Positions 11,460 to 19,637 are shown, numbered from the stretch's first letter. The stretch is DNA of 64,000 bases from Cryobacterium arcticum (GCF_001679725.1 NZ_CP016282.1:2170001-2234000), one strand, 5' to 3'. Made by a program: numbers and translations. The notes: generated by a model not told the origin, from the sequence alone.

Positions 11460-11544
11460 GGCTCTAGTTTCCCATTCGCGACGCCGGCCGTCGCGCGGCG
11501 TCACACCCTCGCCCGCCGCTCATCGAGGTCATTACGCTGGCCTC

Positions 11545-12747
11545 ATGACGGTTCGACCAGACAAGCATGCGCCGCAGTCCCTCGCCGAGTCCAGCCGCGC
11601 CGTGCACGCGGGCAACGACATCGACCCCGGCACAGGTGCGGTGCGCACCCCGATCGTCATGGCGAACTCGTACGCGCTCCCCGACGACCCCTCGACGATC
11701 AGCTGGTCGGGCACCGATGTTCCCCTCTACACCCGCAACAGCGGCGTCAACCAGCTCGGCCTGCAGCGTAAGTTGGCGCTCCTGGAGCACGGCGAGGACG
11801 CCGTGGCACTGGCCAGCGGCGTCGCCGCGCTGCACGCCGTGTTCTTCACCTTACTGCGCACGGGTGATCATGTCGTCGTCTCGGATGTCGCCTACGAGGC
11901 CACCTTCAAGCTCTTCCGCGAGCTCCTGCCCGACAAGTACGGCATCACGGCGACGTTCGTGGACACGAGCGACCCGGCGGCCGTCGCGGCGGCCCTCCGC
12001 CCCGAGACCCGCCTGGTGCACGTGGAGGCCATCGCCAACCCGACCACCCGGGTTGCCGACATCGCCGCGATCGCGGCCATCACCCGGGCGGCCGGCGTCC
12101 TGCTGTCGGTCGATTCGACGTTCACCCCGCCACCGGTGCTGCGTCCGCTCGATCTCGGCGCCGACCTCGTCGTGCACTCCCTCACCAAGTACATCAACGG
12201 CCACGGGGATGCCATGGGAGGGGCCGTGATCGGCTCCAGCACGTTGGTGCAGCGGATCAAGTCCGAGGCGATGGTGGACGTCGGCGGGGTGATCAGCCCG
12301 TTCAACGCCTGGTTGATCATGCGCGGGTCGGTCACGTTGCCGCTGCGGTTGCGCCAGCACACCGAGAGCGCCCAACTGGTCGCGGAGTTCCTGGCCGCCG
12401 ACCCGCGGATCGCATATGTCGCCTACCCGGGGTTGCCGACGCATCCGCAGCATGAGCTGGCCGTTCGCCAGTTCCAGCACGGGTTCGGGGGCATGCTCGC
12501 CTTCGCCGTGACGGGCGACGCCGACGCCCAGAACCGGTTCGTGGCCCGGCTCCGGGTGATCACCTCCGCCGTCTCCCTCGGCCACGACGAGAGCCTGATC
12601 GTGCATGTGTCGGGCAGCGGGGCGCGGGCCGCCTACTGCCCGGAGGAATTCCAGCGGCTCGGGCACCTGCGGCTCTCGGTGGGGCTGGAGGACGCCGCCG
12701 ACCTGATCGGGGATCTCGCGGCCGCCCTCGACGAGACCTTCGCCTGA
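11545..12747 (+). CDS. PLP-dependent trans-sulfuration enzyme (cystathionine gamma-lyase/synthase family)
   Basis: 400 residues from ATG 11545; the open frame before it has no family similarity. Cys/Met-metabolism PLP fold: PLTRNSG-like segment VPLYTRNSGVNQLGLQRKLA, ALASGVAALHAVFFTLLRTG (about 80-100), VEAIANPTTRVADI, SVDSTFTPPPVLRPLDLGAD, and the PLP lysine in VVHSLTKYINGHGDAMGG (Lys about 215). The C-terminal HDESLIVHVSG and HLRLSVGLEDAADL segments fit. Likely acts on cystathionine, homocysteine, methionine or O-acyl-homoserine; substrate specificity is not resolved. Transcribed alone, divergent from the ABC-F gene with 85 bases between them. Confidence 0.92.
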   Translation: MTVRPDKHAPQSLAESSRAVHAGNDIDPGTGAVRTPIVMANSYALPDDPSTISWSGTDVPLYTRNSGVNQLGLQRKLALLEHGEDAVALASGVAALHAVFFTLLRTGDHVVVSDVAYEATFKLFRELLPDKYGITATFVDTSDPAAVAAALRPETRLVHVEAIANPTTRVADIAAIAAITRAAGVLLSVDSTFTPPPVLRPLDLGADLVVHSLTKYINGHGDAMGGAVIGSSTLVQRIKSEAMVDVGGVISPFNAWLIMRGSVTLPLRLRQHTESAQLVAEFLAADPRIAYVAYPGLPTHPQHELAVRQFQHGFGGMLAFAVTGDADAQNRFVARLRVITSAVSLGHDESLIVHVSGSGARAAYCPEEFQRLGHLRLSVGLEDAADLIGDLAAALDETFA

Positions 12748-12876
12748 CGTCAGGCCGATCCGTCGGCCCGTGGATCGCCCCGTGCGATCGGTGCGGCGCG
12801 CGATGTTCCCTCGCGTTTGGGGTCACACTGGGGGAATATCGGGGGCTGTCCGGCCGCCCGCACGAACGGAGCGATC

Positions 12877-13251
12877 ATGACCGAAGCCGATCTGCTGACT
12901 CGCTGGGCCGCGGCCCGGTGGCACATCATCGTGTCCCAGCTGGCACCCACCTTCCTGCTCACCGCCCTGATCGGGTTCACCGCGCTGGGGCTGGGCGACA
13001 CCCCCGTCAGCGTGCGCATCGCCGCCGCCGGCGTGTTGCTCGCCTCCGGAATCCTGGGCGCTCTTGCGCAGATCGCCGCCGCGAATGAGGGCGGGGCGAT
13101 CATCGAGGACCTGGCACTGGTGAGCGCACCGTCGGCCCTCAGCCGTCGGGTCATCGCGTCGGCCCCCTGGCTGAACGTGGTTCGATTCCTGACGCCCGCG
13201 ATATTCGTGATCGTGTACATCGCCCTGCTGGCCGCGGTGTTCCTGGCCTAG
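12877..13251 (+). CDS. small integral membrane protein, unknown function
   Basis: 124 residues from ATG 12877 (a longer in-frame start at 12817 lacks any ribosome-binding site). Three hydrophobic segments can be seen: about 17-40 (IIVSQLAPTFLLTALIGFTA), 45-70 (SVRIAAAGVLLASGILGALA) and 98-123 (LNVVRFLTPAIFVIVYIALL). Between the second and third is a short polar loop with NEGGAIIEDLALVSAPS. I do not recognise a family. It stands alone on the plus strand between the PLP enzyme and a convergent small membrane gene. Confidence 0.65.
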   Translation: MTEADLLTRWAAARWHIIVSQLAPTFLLTALIGFTALGLGDTPVSVRIAAAGVLLASGILGALAQIAAANEGGAIIEDLALVSAPSALSRRVIASAPWLNVVRFLTPAIFVIVYIALLAAVFLA

Positions 13252-13303
13252 CCTCACCGGTTGGGGCCTGGGGCCGGTGAGGCCCGCTCGCGGGGCACGG
13301 CGC

Positions 13304-13573
13304 TCAGGAACCCGACGACTGGGCGTGCGGCGCCTGGCCCTGGCCGGGCTGTACTGGTGCGGGCTGTACTGGTGCGGGCTGTACTGGTGCAGGCTGTGCC
13401 GGCACCGAATCGGACGGCACGGATGGGTCGGAGCTGCTCGTGCCCGCACCGGATGTGCCCGCACCGGCCACCCAGAGGAGGCCGGCGACCACGCCCCCGC
13501 CGACGACGCTGACAGCGCCGACGACAACGGTCACGGCCAGCGCGGCGGCCTTGCCTGTGCTTCTGATGCTCAT
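13304..13573 (-). CDS. single-pass membrane protein with Gln-Pro-Ala-Pro-Val repeats
   Basis: 89 residues from ATG 13573, which has GGAAAGGG eight bases upstream. One N-terminal membrane segment (about residues 9-38, AALAVTVVVGAVSVVGGGVV) is followed by a Ser/Gly-rich stretch and a low-complexity tail with QPAPV repeated three times (about 60-76), encoded by near-identical 15-bp DNA units. The N-in orientation would place the Pro-rich tail outside the membrane, where it could cross the wall. It lies 205 bases downstream of the histidine kinase gene on the same strand; cotranscription is possible but not shown. No named family recognised. Confidence 0.65.
   Translation of the reverse strand: MSIRSTGKAAALAVTVVVGAVSVVGGGVVAGLLWVAGAGTSGAGTSSSDPSVPSDSVPAQPAPVQPAPVQPAPVQPGQGQAPHAQSSGS
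13346..13405. repeat. 15-bp in-frame tandem repeat coding Gln-Pro-Ala-Pro-Val
   Basis: Three identical copies of GGGCTGTACTGGTGC (13346-13390) and a fourth diverged copy (to 13405). Unit length is five codons, so changes in copy number keep the reading frame of the membrane protein at 13304-13573. Confidence 0.9.
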
Positions 13574-13778
13574 GACGAATCCCTTTCCGACCCGGACGAC
13601 CGCGACGGCGTCCATGCTCGAGGGCAACATCCCTCGGACCGGTCCTCCGTCGAGCATGCGACGGATTTCTTCCAGGATTCTTAGGTCGCGAAGCCTGTGC
13701 AGAACCGGTCGAGGGCAGCCTTGTGCAGGAACCCGTGGGCAACACCCCTCGGCTGCCGGGACACCGTCGGGTCTCCCG

Positions 13779-15131
13779 TCAGCGCCGGGCCGGAAGGGAC
13801 ACGGCCACGGTCGCCCCTCTGCCGCTGAGCGGCTCAATGGAGACGGAGCCGCCGTGCCGTGCCGCCACCTCGGCGACCAGGGCGAGGCCCAGGCCGTAGT
13901 GCCGTGGAGCGGCTGCATCTGCATCTGCATCTGCGACCGCGGCTGTGGGCGCGGCGGCGCCCGCCGGTACCCCGGCACGGGTGCTGGCGAATCGTTCGAA
14001 GGCGCGCGCGTCCGTGCCGGCGGGGAAACCGGGACCGTCGTCGCTGACCCGGATGACCGCGTTCGCGCCGACGATCTGCACGTCCACCCGCACGCTGTGC
14101 ACGGCATGGTCCACGGCGTTGGACACCAGTGCCGTGAACAGCCGGTGCAGGGCGATTCTCGCGCCGTTCACCATGACCGGGGCGGCGGACCCGGTGCGCT
14201 CCAGCGTAAGGTTCTGGTGCTCGGCGGCCGGCCTCAACGAGGCGACCGCTTCGTCGGCGAGTGCGGCGATGTCCAGCGGCTGCTGCTCGAGGACCTCGCG
14301 CGGATCGGCCGCGATCAACAGGTCTTCGAGGATTTCGGTGAGCATCCGTGAATCCTGCACGATCTCGTCGACCTGTCCGCGAATCTGGGCCGATGCTCCC
14401 GGGGCTCCGTCGTCGTCGGGCCCGGTCAGCGCCGGGAGCCGGCGCCGTAACATCTGGGCTCTGGTGCTGAGGACCGTGAGCGGGGTGCGGAGTTCGTGAC
14501 TGGCGTCGGCGACGAACCTGCGCTGGAGGGCGAGGGCCTCGGCCAGGGGCTGCATAGCGCGCCGCGCCATCCAGGTGGCCAGGAACCACGCGGCGACGGC
14601 AGCCAGGATGCCGGACACGGAGAGTGCCAGGATCAGCCGGCCCCGTTCCTCATCACGTTGGTGCTGGTCGACGGCCACCTGGGTGAGGTGCGGACCGTCC
14701 TGGCTGGTGAGCACCCGGTAGTCGTGTCCGTCGATGCTCACGGAACTCTCCACGGGCTTCCCGGTCTCGGCGACGGACCGCAGGGCGTCCTCGTCGGGAA
14801 GTTGGGCGGGCAGGTCCCGGGAGGTGCGGAGCCTGCCGTCGTCGACGACGATGAGGTAGACGCCGTCGGGAGCCTCGTCCGGGGAGTCGATCGAGGCGCT
14901 GTTGCGCAGCTCCTGATCGGATGCCTCCTGCTGGCCCGCGCTGACGATGCCCAGCACGAGCCCGCCCACGAGAAGCAGCAGGACCACAATGAGGCCGGTG
15001 AACTGCATGGCGAGACGCCGCGCGGCCAGGCGCAGCTCAGGATCGTCCGTGCGGTCCGTCCGCGCGCCGGTTGACAGCATGGCCGTCCTGCCCAGGGCCG
15101 TGCGTGGCCGGCCGGTGTCCGCGCGGTTCAC
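13779..15131 (-). CDS. two-component sensor histidine kinase
   Basis: 450 residues from GTG 15131, which overlaps the response-regulator stop by 4 bases; an internal ATG at 15080 is the alternative. Two membrane segments (about 43-65 and 166-188) flank a 100-residue extracytoplasmic sensor region. The dimerisation helix carries the phospho-acceptor in ADASHELRTPL (His212), the N-box is VSNAVDHA (Asn338), G1 is DDGPGF (364-369) and G2 GLGLA (413-417). Odd feature: the ATP-lid loop between G1 and G2 contains an extra Ala/Asp low-complexity stretch (about 386-409) coded by GCATCT-type hexamer repeats. The stimulus is unknown. Confidence 0.95.
   Translation of the reverse strand: MNRADTGRPRTALGRTAMLSTGARTDRTDDPELRLAARRLAMQFTGLIVVLLLLVGGLVLGIVSAGQQEASDQELRNSASIDSPDEAPDGVYLIVVDDGRLRTSRDLPAQLPDEDALRSVAETGKPVESSVSIDGHDYRVLTSQDGPHLTQVAVDQHQRDEERGRLILALSVSGILAAVAAWFLATWMARRAMQPLAEALALQRRFVADASHELRTPLTVLSTRAQMLRRRLPALTGPDDDGAPGASAQIRGQVDEIVQDSRMLTEILEDLLIAADPREVLEQQPLDIAALADEAVASLRPAAEHQNLTLERTGSAAPVMVNGARIALHRLFTALVSNAVDHAVHSVRVDVQIVGANAVIRVSDDGPGFPAGTDARAFERFASTRAGVPAGAAAPTAAVADADADAAAPRHYGLGLALVAEVAARHGGSVSIEPLSGRGATVAVSLPARR
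13911..13980. repeat. hexamer-repeat insertion in the kinase ATP-lid
   Basis: Three consecutive GCATCT hexamers at 13915-13932, followed by GC-rich alanine codons, encode the Ala-Asp run of the histidine kinase (residues about 386-409). Replication slippage in units of two codons would change loop length without a frameshift. Confidence 0.75.
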
Positions 15132-15796
15132 AGCGGGCGTCCGATCCGGTAGCCGATACCGCGCACGGTGTGCACACAATCGCGGCCCAGTTTCTTGCGC
15201 AGGTAGTGCACGTACGTGTCGACAACGCCTTCGTCGTCGGCGTCAGGGAAGACCACGCTGAGCAGATCCTCGCGCGGGTACGTCTGATCCGGACGACGGG
15301 CGAGTCTCTCCAGAAGATCGCACTCGCGTTCGGACAGGGTCACCGTTCCGCCCGCGTCGAGGGTGACCTCGCGGTCGGCGACGCTGAGCTGGCCTCGGGG
15401 AACCCGCAGCACGGGAACCGTCGAGACCGTCCGCCGACGCAAAGCCCTCAGACGCGCCAGGAGCTCATCCAGGTCGAACGGCTTGGCCAGGTAGTCCTCG
15501 GCGCCCCGGTCCAACCCCTCCACCCGATCGGCAGGGTTGCCCAGGGCCGAGAGCACCAGCACCGGGGTCAGGACGCCGCCCGCGCGGAGTTTCGTGAGAA
15601 CGTCCAGTCCGTTGATCACGGGCAGGCCACGGTCCAGCAGGATCACATCGAAGTCCTGGGTCAGCCCGGCATGCAGCGCACGCTGCCCGTCCCTGGCAAC
15701 GGTCACGACGTATCCCTCGCTGCCGAGCAGCTCCTGGAGCATGCCGGAGAGCCGAGCCTCGTCTTCGACGACCAGGATGCGCGGATCGTCTTCCAT
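15128..15796 (-). CDS. OmpR/PhoB-family response regulator
   Basis: 222 residues from ATG 15796 (MEDDPRILVVEDEARL). The receiver domain shows the acidic pair in VVEDE (residues 10-12 region), the phospho-acceptor Asp55 in VILLDRGLP, the Ser/Thr switch in VLVLSALG and the Lys in DYLAKPFDLDELLARLRAL. The DNA-binding winged helix covers about 125-222, with LSERECDLLERLARRPDQTY and DTYVHYLRKKLGRD and VHTVRGIGYRIG. Its stop overlaps the kinase start (GTGA), so the two are translationally coupled and form one system. The regulon is unknown. Confidence 0.96.
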   Translation of the reverse strand: MEDDPRILVVEDEARLSGMLQELLGSEGYVVTVARDGQRALHAGLTQDFDVILLDRGLPVINGLDVLTKLRAGGVLTPVLVLSALGNPADRVEGLDRGAEDYLAKPFDLDELLARLRALRRRTVSTVPVLRVPRGQLSVADREVTLDAGGTVTLSERECDLLERLARRPDQTYPREDLLSVVFPDADDEGVVDTYVHYLRKKLGRDCVHTVRGIGYRIGRPL

Positions 15797-15852
15797 GAGC
15801 AAAGTATGCGCCTTCTGCAGGCCGGTAGGTGTCACGGCGTCGCGTCCGGCGG

Positions 15853-16281
15853 TCAGTCGAGCGCGTCCAGGTAGAGCCAGCTACCGTCGATCCTGGCGAA
15901 ACGGCTCACCTCGTGTTGCTCACCGGGCTGCCCGTCCTGCCGATAGTGCGCCGTGAATTCCACGCTCCCCTCGGTGTCGAACGGTCCGCCCCGCACCGCG
16001 CGCCCGATGTCCAACCGCACCCAGCGCAGCGTGGGGTCCAGTTCCAGGGTCTCCGGCCGGGTGCTCGGATGCCAGGTGCGCAGCAGGTAGTCGGCATCCG
16101 CGACGGCGAAGGCCGCATACCGTGATCGCATCAGCGCCTCGGCCGTGGCCGCCCGCGCGTCGCCGAGATGCAGCCGCCCACAGCAGTCGGCGTAGCTCAT
16201 CCCGCTCAGGCAGGGGCAACGGTCCGGGGTGGGAGACGACGACGACGGATCGGAGAGGGTCACAGAGCCATTCTCCGTCAT
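15853..16281 (-). CDS. YchJ-like protein (UPF0225, SEC-C zinc motif)
   Basis: 142 residues. A cysteine-rich N-terminal motif (DRCPCLSGMSYADCCGRLH, about residues 21-39) matches the SEC-C type zinc-binding segment of UPF0225/YchJ proteins, followed by the family core EALMRSRYAAFAVADADYLL and TWHPSTRPETL, and an NTF2-like C-terminal half ending DGSWLYLDAL. The biochemical function of the family is not established. The start is ATG 16281, only 4 bases after the stop of the SOUL-family gene, so the two probably share a transcript. Confidence 0.9.
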   Translation of the reverse strand: MTENGSVTLSDPSSSSPTPDRCPCLSGMSYADCCGRLHLGDARAATAEALMRSRYAAFAVADADYLLRTWHPSTRPETLELDPTLRWVRLDIGRAVRGGPFDTEGSVEFTAHYRQDGQPGEQHEVSRFARIDGSWLYLDALD

Positions 16282-16285
16282 CGGG

Positions 16286-16801
16286 TTACGCCGAGGTCAC
16301 CCGCACCAAGACCTCGTGGCGGGTGAGGAGGCCGGCGGCGGGCTTCGGGTCGACGCGGGCGTAGTACACGGGGCCGTCGGGCAGGAGGTCGGCCGCCAGC
16401 ACCTGCCCGAGCAGTTGCAGCCCGCGGTCGACGAACCGGCGGGTACTCCAGCCGCCGCGGAAGCGCAGGGCGGCCGCCTCGAATGCGGGCACTGCGCGCA
16501 CGGTCACCGCGTCATCCAACGGCGACGGAACGGCGCGTGGGTCCAGCTGGCCCGGAAGCACCACGCTGACCAGATGGGTGTCTTCGCCGGCCTCCTCGTG
16601 CAGCACCGGGGCCGTCAGGGCGAACCGGGTCGCAGAGCTGTTGTGGCCCCGGAGATACCGAAGCAACGGCCGCACGCCCCGGCCCGCCGCTCCCGTGACG
16701 TCTCCGCGCACCCGCACCTGCAGCTGGATGCTGTCGGGATAGCGGCGGACGTCGAAACCGGGGAATGCCCGCACCACCGTGTACGGCTGAGGCTCGGTCA
16801 T
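16286..16801 (-). CDS. SOUL-family haem-binding protein
   Basis: 171 residues from ATG 16801 (MTEPQPYTVVRAFPGFDVRR); the frame stays open upstream but without similarity. The SOUL/HBP pattern is visible: an N-terminal beta strand VRRYPDSIQLQVRV, PLLRYLRGHNSSATRFALTAPVL, where family members carry NxxxxkIaMTaPV, a central VVLPGQLDPRAVPSPLDDAV and a C-terminal PKPAAGLLTRHEVLVRV. Proteins of this family bind haem or related porphyrins; the role in bacteria is unclear. No signal peptide is present. It lies just before the YchJ-like gene and after the YjdM-like gene on the same strand. Confidence 0.85.
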   Translation of the reverse strand: MTEPQPYTVVRAFPGFDVRRYPDSIQLQVRVRGDVTGAAGRGVRPLLRYLRGHNSSATRFALTAPVLHEEAGEDTHLVSVVLPGQLDPRAVPSPLDDAVTVRAVPAFEAAALRFRGGWSTRRFVDRGLQLLGQVLAADLLPDGPVYYARVDPKPAAGLLTRHEVLVRVTSA

Positions 16802-16857
16802 GCCACGGAGTGTAATCCAGGTGCCCCGGATGGGGGTGGAATCGGGTTCGCTCCCGA

Positions 16858-17208
16858 TCAGGCCTTCTTGACCACCCCGGACTTGAGCTGCATGGACACG
16901 CCTTCGATCCGGCATTCGATGTCGTGGTCGCCCACGCCCTGGCGCAGCCTGATGCCGCGCACCTTGGTGCCGACCTTGATCACGTTGGAACTGCCCTTGA
17001 TCTTGAGGTCCTTGATGATGGTGACCGAGTCGTGGTCGGCCAGGACGGTCCCGAACGCATCGGTGATGACAGCGTCCTGTGCCGGTTCATCGACGGCGAC
17101 AGACTCGGCCGTCCACTCGTGGCCGCAGAGCGGACAGACCAGCAGTGCCCCCATCTCATAGGACATGTCGCTGGAGCATTCCGGGCACGGGGGCAGGGTC
17201 TCATTCAC
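16858..17208 (-). CDS. yjdM: YjdM/PhnA-like zinc-ribbon protein
   Basis: 116 residues from GTG 17208 (VNETLPPCPEC), close to the 111 residues of E. coli YjdM. A zinc ribbon with two CxxC pairs (PPCPECSS and LVCPLCGHEW) is followed by the family core DAFGTVLADHDSVTIIKDLK, SSNVIKVGTKVRGIRL and a basic C-terminus VKKA. Upstream in-frame GTG and TTG codons (to 17262) are possible starts; GAGGAG abuts the chosen GTG, which is closer than ideal, so the start is uncertain. Function of YjdM remains poorly defined despite the historical phosphonate label. Confidence 0.9.
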   Translation of the reverse strand: MNETLPPCPECSSDMSYEMGALLVCPLCGHEWTAESVAVDEPAQDAVITDAFGTVLADHDSVTIIKDLKIKGSSNVIKVGTKVRGIRLRQGVGDHDIECRIEGVSMQLKSGVVKKA

Positions 17209-17346
17209 CTCCTCATCGTAGGGCGCGCGTGGTGACGGCTCCGCCACGTGATTCCCTGACAATTCCCCAGTTTCCGGCGTACCTTACCGGGTAGATCGTG
17301 CCGTGTTCGCTGGCGCGACTCGCCCAGCAGAATTCGGGAGGCAGCA

Positions 17347-17967
17347 ATGGGTGTGCTCATCGAGGTCCTGGCCGCACTGGGAACCATCGTTCTCGTGTCG
17401 ACGTTGACGGTGGTGCTGATCGGCCGCACGGTCTTCACGCGGATGCGCCGCAGCCGAGCGGTGAACCGTGGGCTGCTTCGCACCCGGGCGACTCTGAGCG
17501 TTGGGCCGCAGCACGAGATCCTGGCGCAGCGGGTGCGGCTGCGGGATTCGTTGTACAGCGGGCATGCCGCCCTCGATATCGCGGGTCGCAGCGCCGGTCC
17601 GCACGGCGAACTGAAACGGCTGTTCCGCCGGATCGAGGGCGAAGCCGAGACCGTGGATGCCCATCTGCTCCTGCTGTCCTCGGAGACCGAACCCGAGGTG
17701 CTGCGCGGAGCCCTGCCGCTGGCCGTTCACCGGGTCGACCAGGTGACCGGGCTGGTGCGCAAGGTGCGCGCGGCGGTCGCCGCCGGACTCGGCGGGTTCA
17801 GCGACGACGCCCTTCTCACCCTGCAACTCGAGGTCGACCGGGAGATCGCCGCCCTCGACGCCGGCATGGCGCAGTTGCACACCTTGAACCATCCGGATGC
17901 GCAGCCGCCGTCGAAAGCGTCGTCTCGCCACCTGGATACCCACCTTGACCGAGGGAACCACTCATGA
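17347..17967 (+). CDS. membrane-anchored helical protein coupled to PspA-like gene
   Basis: 206 residues from ATG 17347, preceded by GGGAGG at a good distance. One N-terminal membrane segment (about residues 3-27, VLIEVLAALGTIVLVSTLTV) is followed by an almost entirely alpha-helical, charged cytoplasmic region containing several hydrophobic heptads (QHEILAQRVRLRDSLYSGHA; DDALLTLQLEVDREIAALDA). No named family recognised. The stop overlaps the start of the PspA-like gene by 4 bases (ATGA), so the products are made together and may interact; a membrane anchor for the PspA-like coiled coil is a reasonable inference. Confidence 0.8.
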   Translation: MGVLIEVLAALGTIVLVSTLTVVLIGRTVFTRMRRSRAVNRGLLRTRATLSVGPQHEILAQRVRLRDSLYSGHAALDIAGRSAGPHGELKRLFRRIEGEAETVDAHLLLLSSETEPEVLRGALPLAVHRVDQVTGLVRKVRAAVAAGLGGFSDDALLTLQLEVDREIAALDAGMAQLHTLNHPDAQPPSKASSRHLDTHLDRGNHS

Positions 17968-18785
17968 CCTTCACTTCACGGCTCCGCGTGATCTTCCGCA
18001 GCAAGGCCTCCCACACCCTGGACCGGCTGGAAGACCCACGCGAAGCACTCGACGACAGTTACGAGCAACTCGTCGCCATGCTGCAGCAGGTGCGACGCGG
18101 TTTGGCCGATGTGGCCACGGCGAAGAAACGGCTCGAACTCCAGGGGCAGGAGATGGGCGCCCGGCACCGCCGATTGGGCGACCAGGCGCAGGAGGCCCTC
18201 ACCCAGGGCCGCGAGGACCTCGCCCGCACGGCCCTTGAGCGCCGTTCTCTGCTCGAGGGACAGGTGGCCTCGCTCCGGGACCAGTACACGGCGCTACAGC
18301 AGCAGCAGGAGCGTCTGCAGGCCAACGAGCGTCGCCTCGCCGACCGCGTTGCCGCGTTCCGCACCGAGAAGGAAACGATCAAGGCCACCTACGCGGCATC
18401 CGAAGCCCAGGCACGGGCCAATGAGGCCGCGGCCGGGATCGGCTCCGAGATGAGCGATGTCGGCGTCACCCTCGACAGGGCCAAGGACCGGGTGGCCCAG
18501 ATGAAGGCGAGGGCCGCCGCCACGGACGAGCTGCTCGCCAGCGGGGCGCTGAACGATCTGACGGCGCCGCCGGACGACGACCTGGAGCGCCAGCTCTCCT
18601 CCGGCGCCACCCGCGCGGATGTCGAACGCCAGCTGCAGGCGATGAAGGACGCGGCAGCCGGCGGCACCCCGTCAGGTTCGACGGGTGGCGCGACAGGCGC
18701 GACGGCGGGTGGCACAGCGGGTGGTGCGGCCGGAAACGGACCGGACGGCTGGCTCAGTATCGGCCGTGGGCCTGCCGCCGGGTAG
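17964..18785 (+). CDS. PspA/IM30-family protein
   Basis: 273 residues. N-terminal amphipathic segment RLRVIFRSKASHTLDRLEDP (about residues 6-25), then long coiled-coil helices (about 30-180, for example LLEGQVASLRDQYTALQQQQ), the PspA/Vipp1 layout for a protein that coats stressed membranes and helps maintain their integrity. The C-terminal 50 residues differ from E. coli PspA: a Gly/Thr/Ala-rich low-complexity tail that ends GWLSIGRGPAAG. Start ATG 17964 overlaps the upstream membrane-protein stop. No PspF or PspBC genes are nearby, which is usual for actinobacteria. Confidence 0.9.
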   Translation: MTFTSRLRVIFRSKASHTLDRLEDPREALDDSYEQLVAMLQQVRRGLADVATAKKRLELQGQEMGARHRRLGDQAQEALTQGREDLARTALERRSLLEGQVASLRDQYTALQQQQERLQANERRLADRVAAFRTEKETIKATYAASEAQARANEAAAGIGSEMSDVGVTLDRAKDRVAQMKARAAATDELLASGALNDLTAPPDDDLERQLSSGATRADVERQLQAMKDAAAGGTPSGSTGGATGATAGGTAGGAAGNGPDGWLSIGRGPAAG

Positions 18786-18917
18786 GCCGGGTGCGTCCCG
18801 GCCCACGCCCCCGTCCTTGCGATGACCGACGGGCCGTCCGGCTCGGTCGACAGTCTCCTCGATGCGTGCGGAAAATTCTCTGAAAATCTTTTTCCCACCG
18901 GGTCTGCAGCGGCATGC

Positions 18918-18953
18918 AAAAACCCCCGATGACTACTGTCATCGGGGGTTTTT
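18918..18953. terminator. bidirectional intrinsic terminator
   Basis: A perfect 16-bp inverted repeat with a 4-base TACT loop: A5-C5-GATGAC on one arm and its complement ending G5-T5 on the other. Both strands read a GC stem followed by a T-run, so it can end the PspA operon (+) and the tRNA-Ala transcript (-), whose 3' end is 11 bases away. Confidence 0.93.
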
Positions 18954-18964
18954 GTATTTTGTTG

Positions 18965-19037
18965 TGGATCCGAGGGGATTCGAACCCCTGACCCCCTGCA
19001 TGCCATGCAGGTGCGCTACCAGCTGCGCCACGGACCC
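18965..19037 (-). tRNA. tRNA-Ala(GGC)
   Basis: 73 nt, CCA not encoded. The acceptor stem GGGTCCG/CGGATCC contains the G3-U70 wobble pair that is the alanine identity element. D arm GCGCAGCTGGTAGCGC, anticodon stem CCTGC/GCAGG with loop ATGGCAT (anticodon GGC), and T arm AGGGG-TTCGAAT-CCCCT all fold. The gene lies 73 bases downstream of rsfS on the same strand and just before the strong terminator. Confidence 0.97.
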
Positions 19038-19110
19038 AGACTTTGTTTCGAATTCCTCCGAAACAACTTCATTAGGTTACTACATGTTTTGAGTGGTCGC
19101 GAACCAAACG

Positions 19111-19554
19111 CTAGTCCGCGGCATCAATTTCGACCACGGATTCGGTCGGGGACGCCACTGCGGGCTCCACGACGGGCTCGTCGAGGGCACGTGCGCTGGG
19201 CAGATCGATCGGGATGACCGGGCAGTCCTTCCAGAGTCGTTCGAGGGAGTAGTAGACCCGCTCTTCTTCGTGGAACACGTGCACGACCAGGTCGCCGAAG
19301 TCGACGAGGACCCAGCGGCCCTCGGCACGCCCCTCACGACGCAGCGGCTTGTAGCCGGCCTCGATGAGCTTGTCCTCGATCTCGCCGGCGATCGCGACGA
19401 CGTTGCGCTCGGAGCGTCCGGTGACGATGAGGAAGATGTCGGCCAACGGCAACGGGTTGGAAACGTCGATAGCTACGAGGTCCTCCCCCGCTTTCGAGTC
19501 GGCGGCGGCGGCAGCCACCTTGAGGAGCTCGAGAGCGTGGGCAGAAGCGGTCAT
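19111..19554 (-). CDS. rsfS: ribosome silencing factor RsfS
   Basis: 147 residues. DUF143/Iojap domain: AAAAADSKAGEDLVAIDVS, PLADIFLIVTGRSERNVVAI, EIEDKLIEAG, EGRAEGRWVLVDFGDLVVHV and FHEEERVYYSLERLWKD, with the typical WxLLDxGDxVVHxF core. RsfS binds bL14 on the 50S subunit and blocks subunit joining during starvation. The last 25 residues are an acidic tail not essential to the fold. The gene is usually next to nadD; here a 333-residue hypothetical protein sits between them. Confidence 0.97.
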   Translation of the reverse strand: MTASAHALELLKVAAAAADSKAGEDLVAIDVSNPLPLADIFLIVTGRSERNVVAIAGEIEDKLIEAGYKPLRREGRAEGRWVLVDFGDLVVHVFHEEERVYYSLERLWKDCPVIPIDLPSARALDEPVVEPAVASPTESVVEIDAAD

Positions 19555-19637
19555 CGATTGAATCCCTGAGTTAGTAAAAGCGAAAAGGATGGCATAAGAA
19601 GAAACGAGACTAGTCGGTCACCGGAAAGCATGGATCA

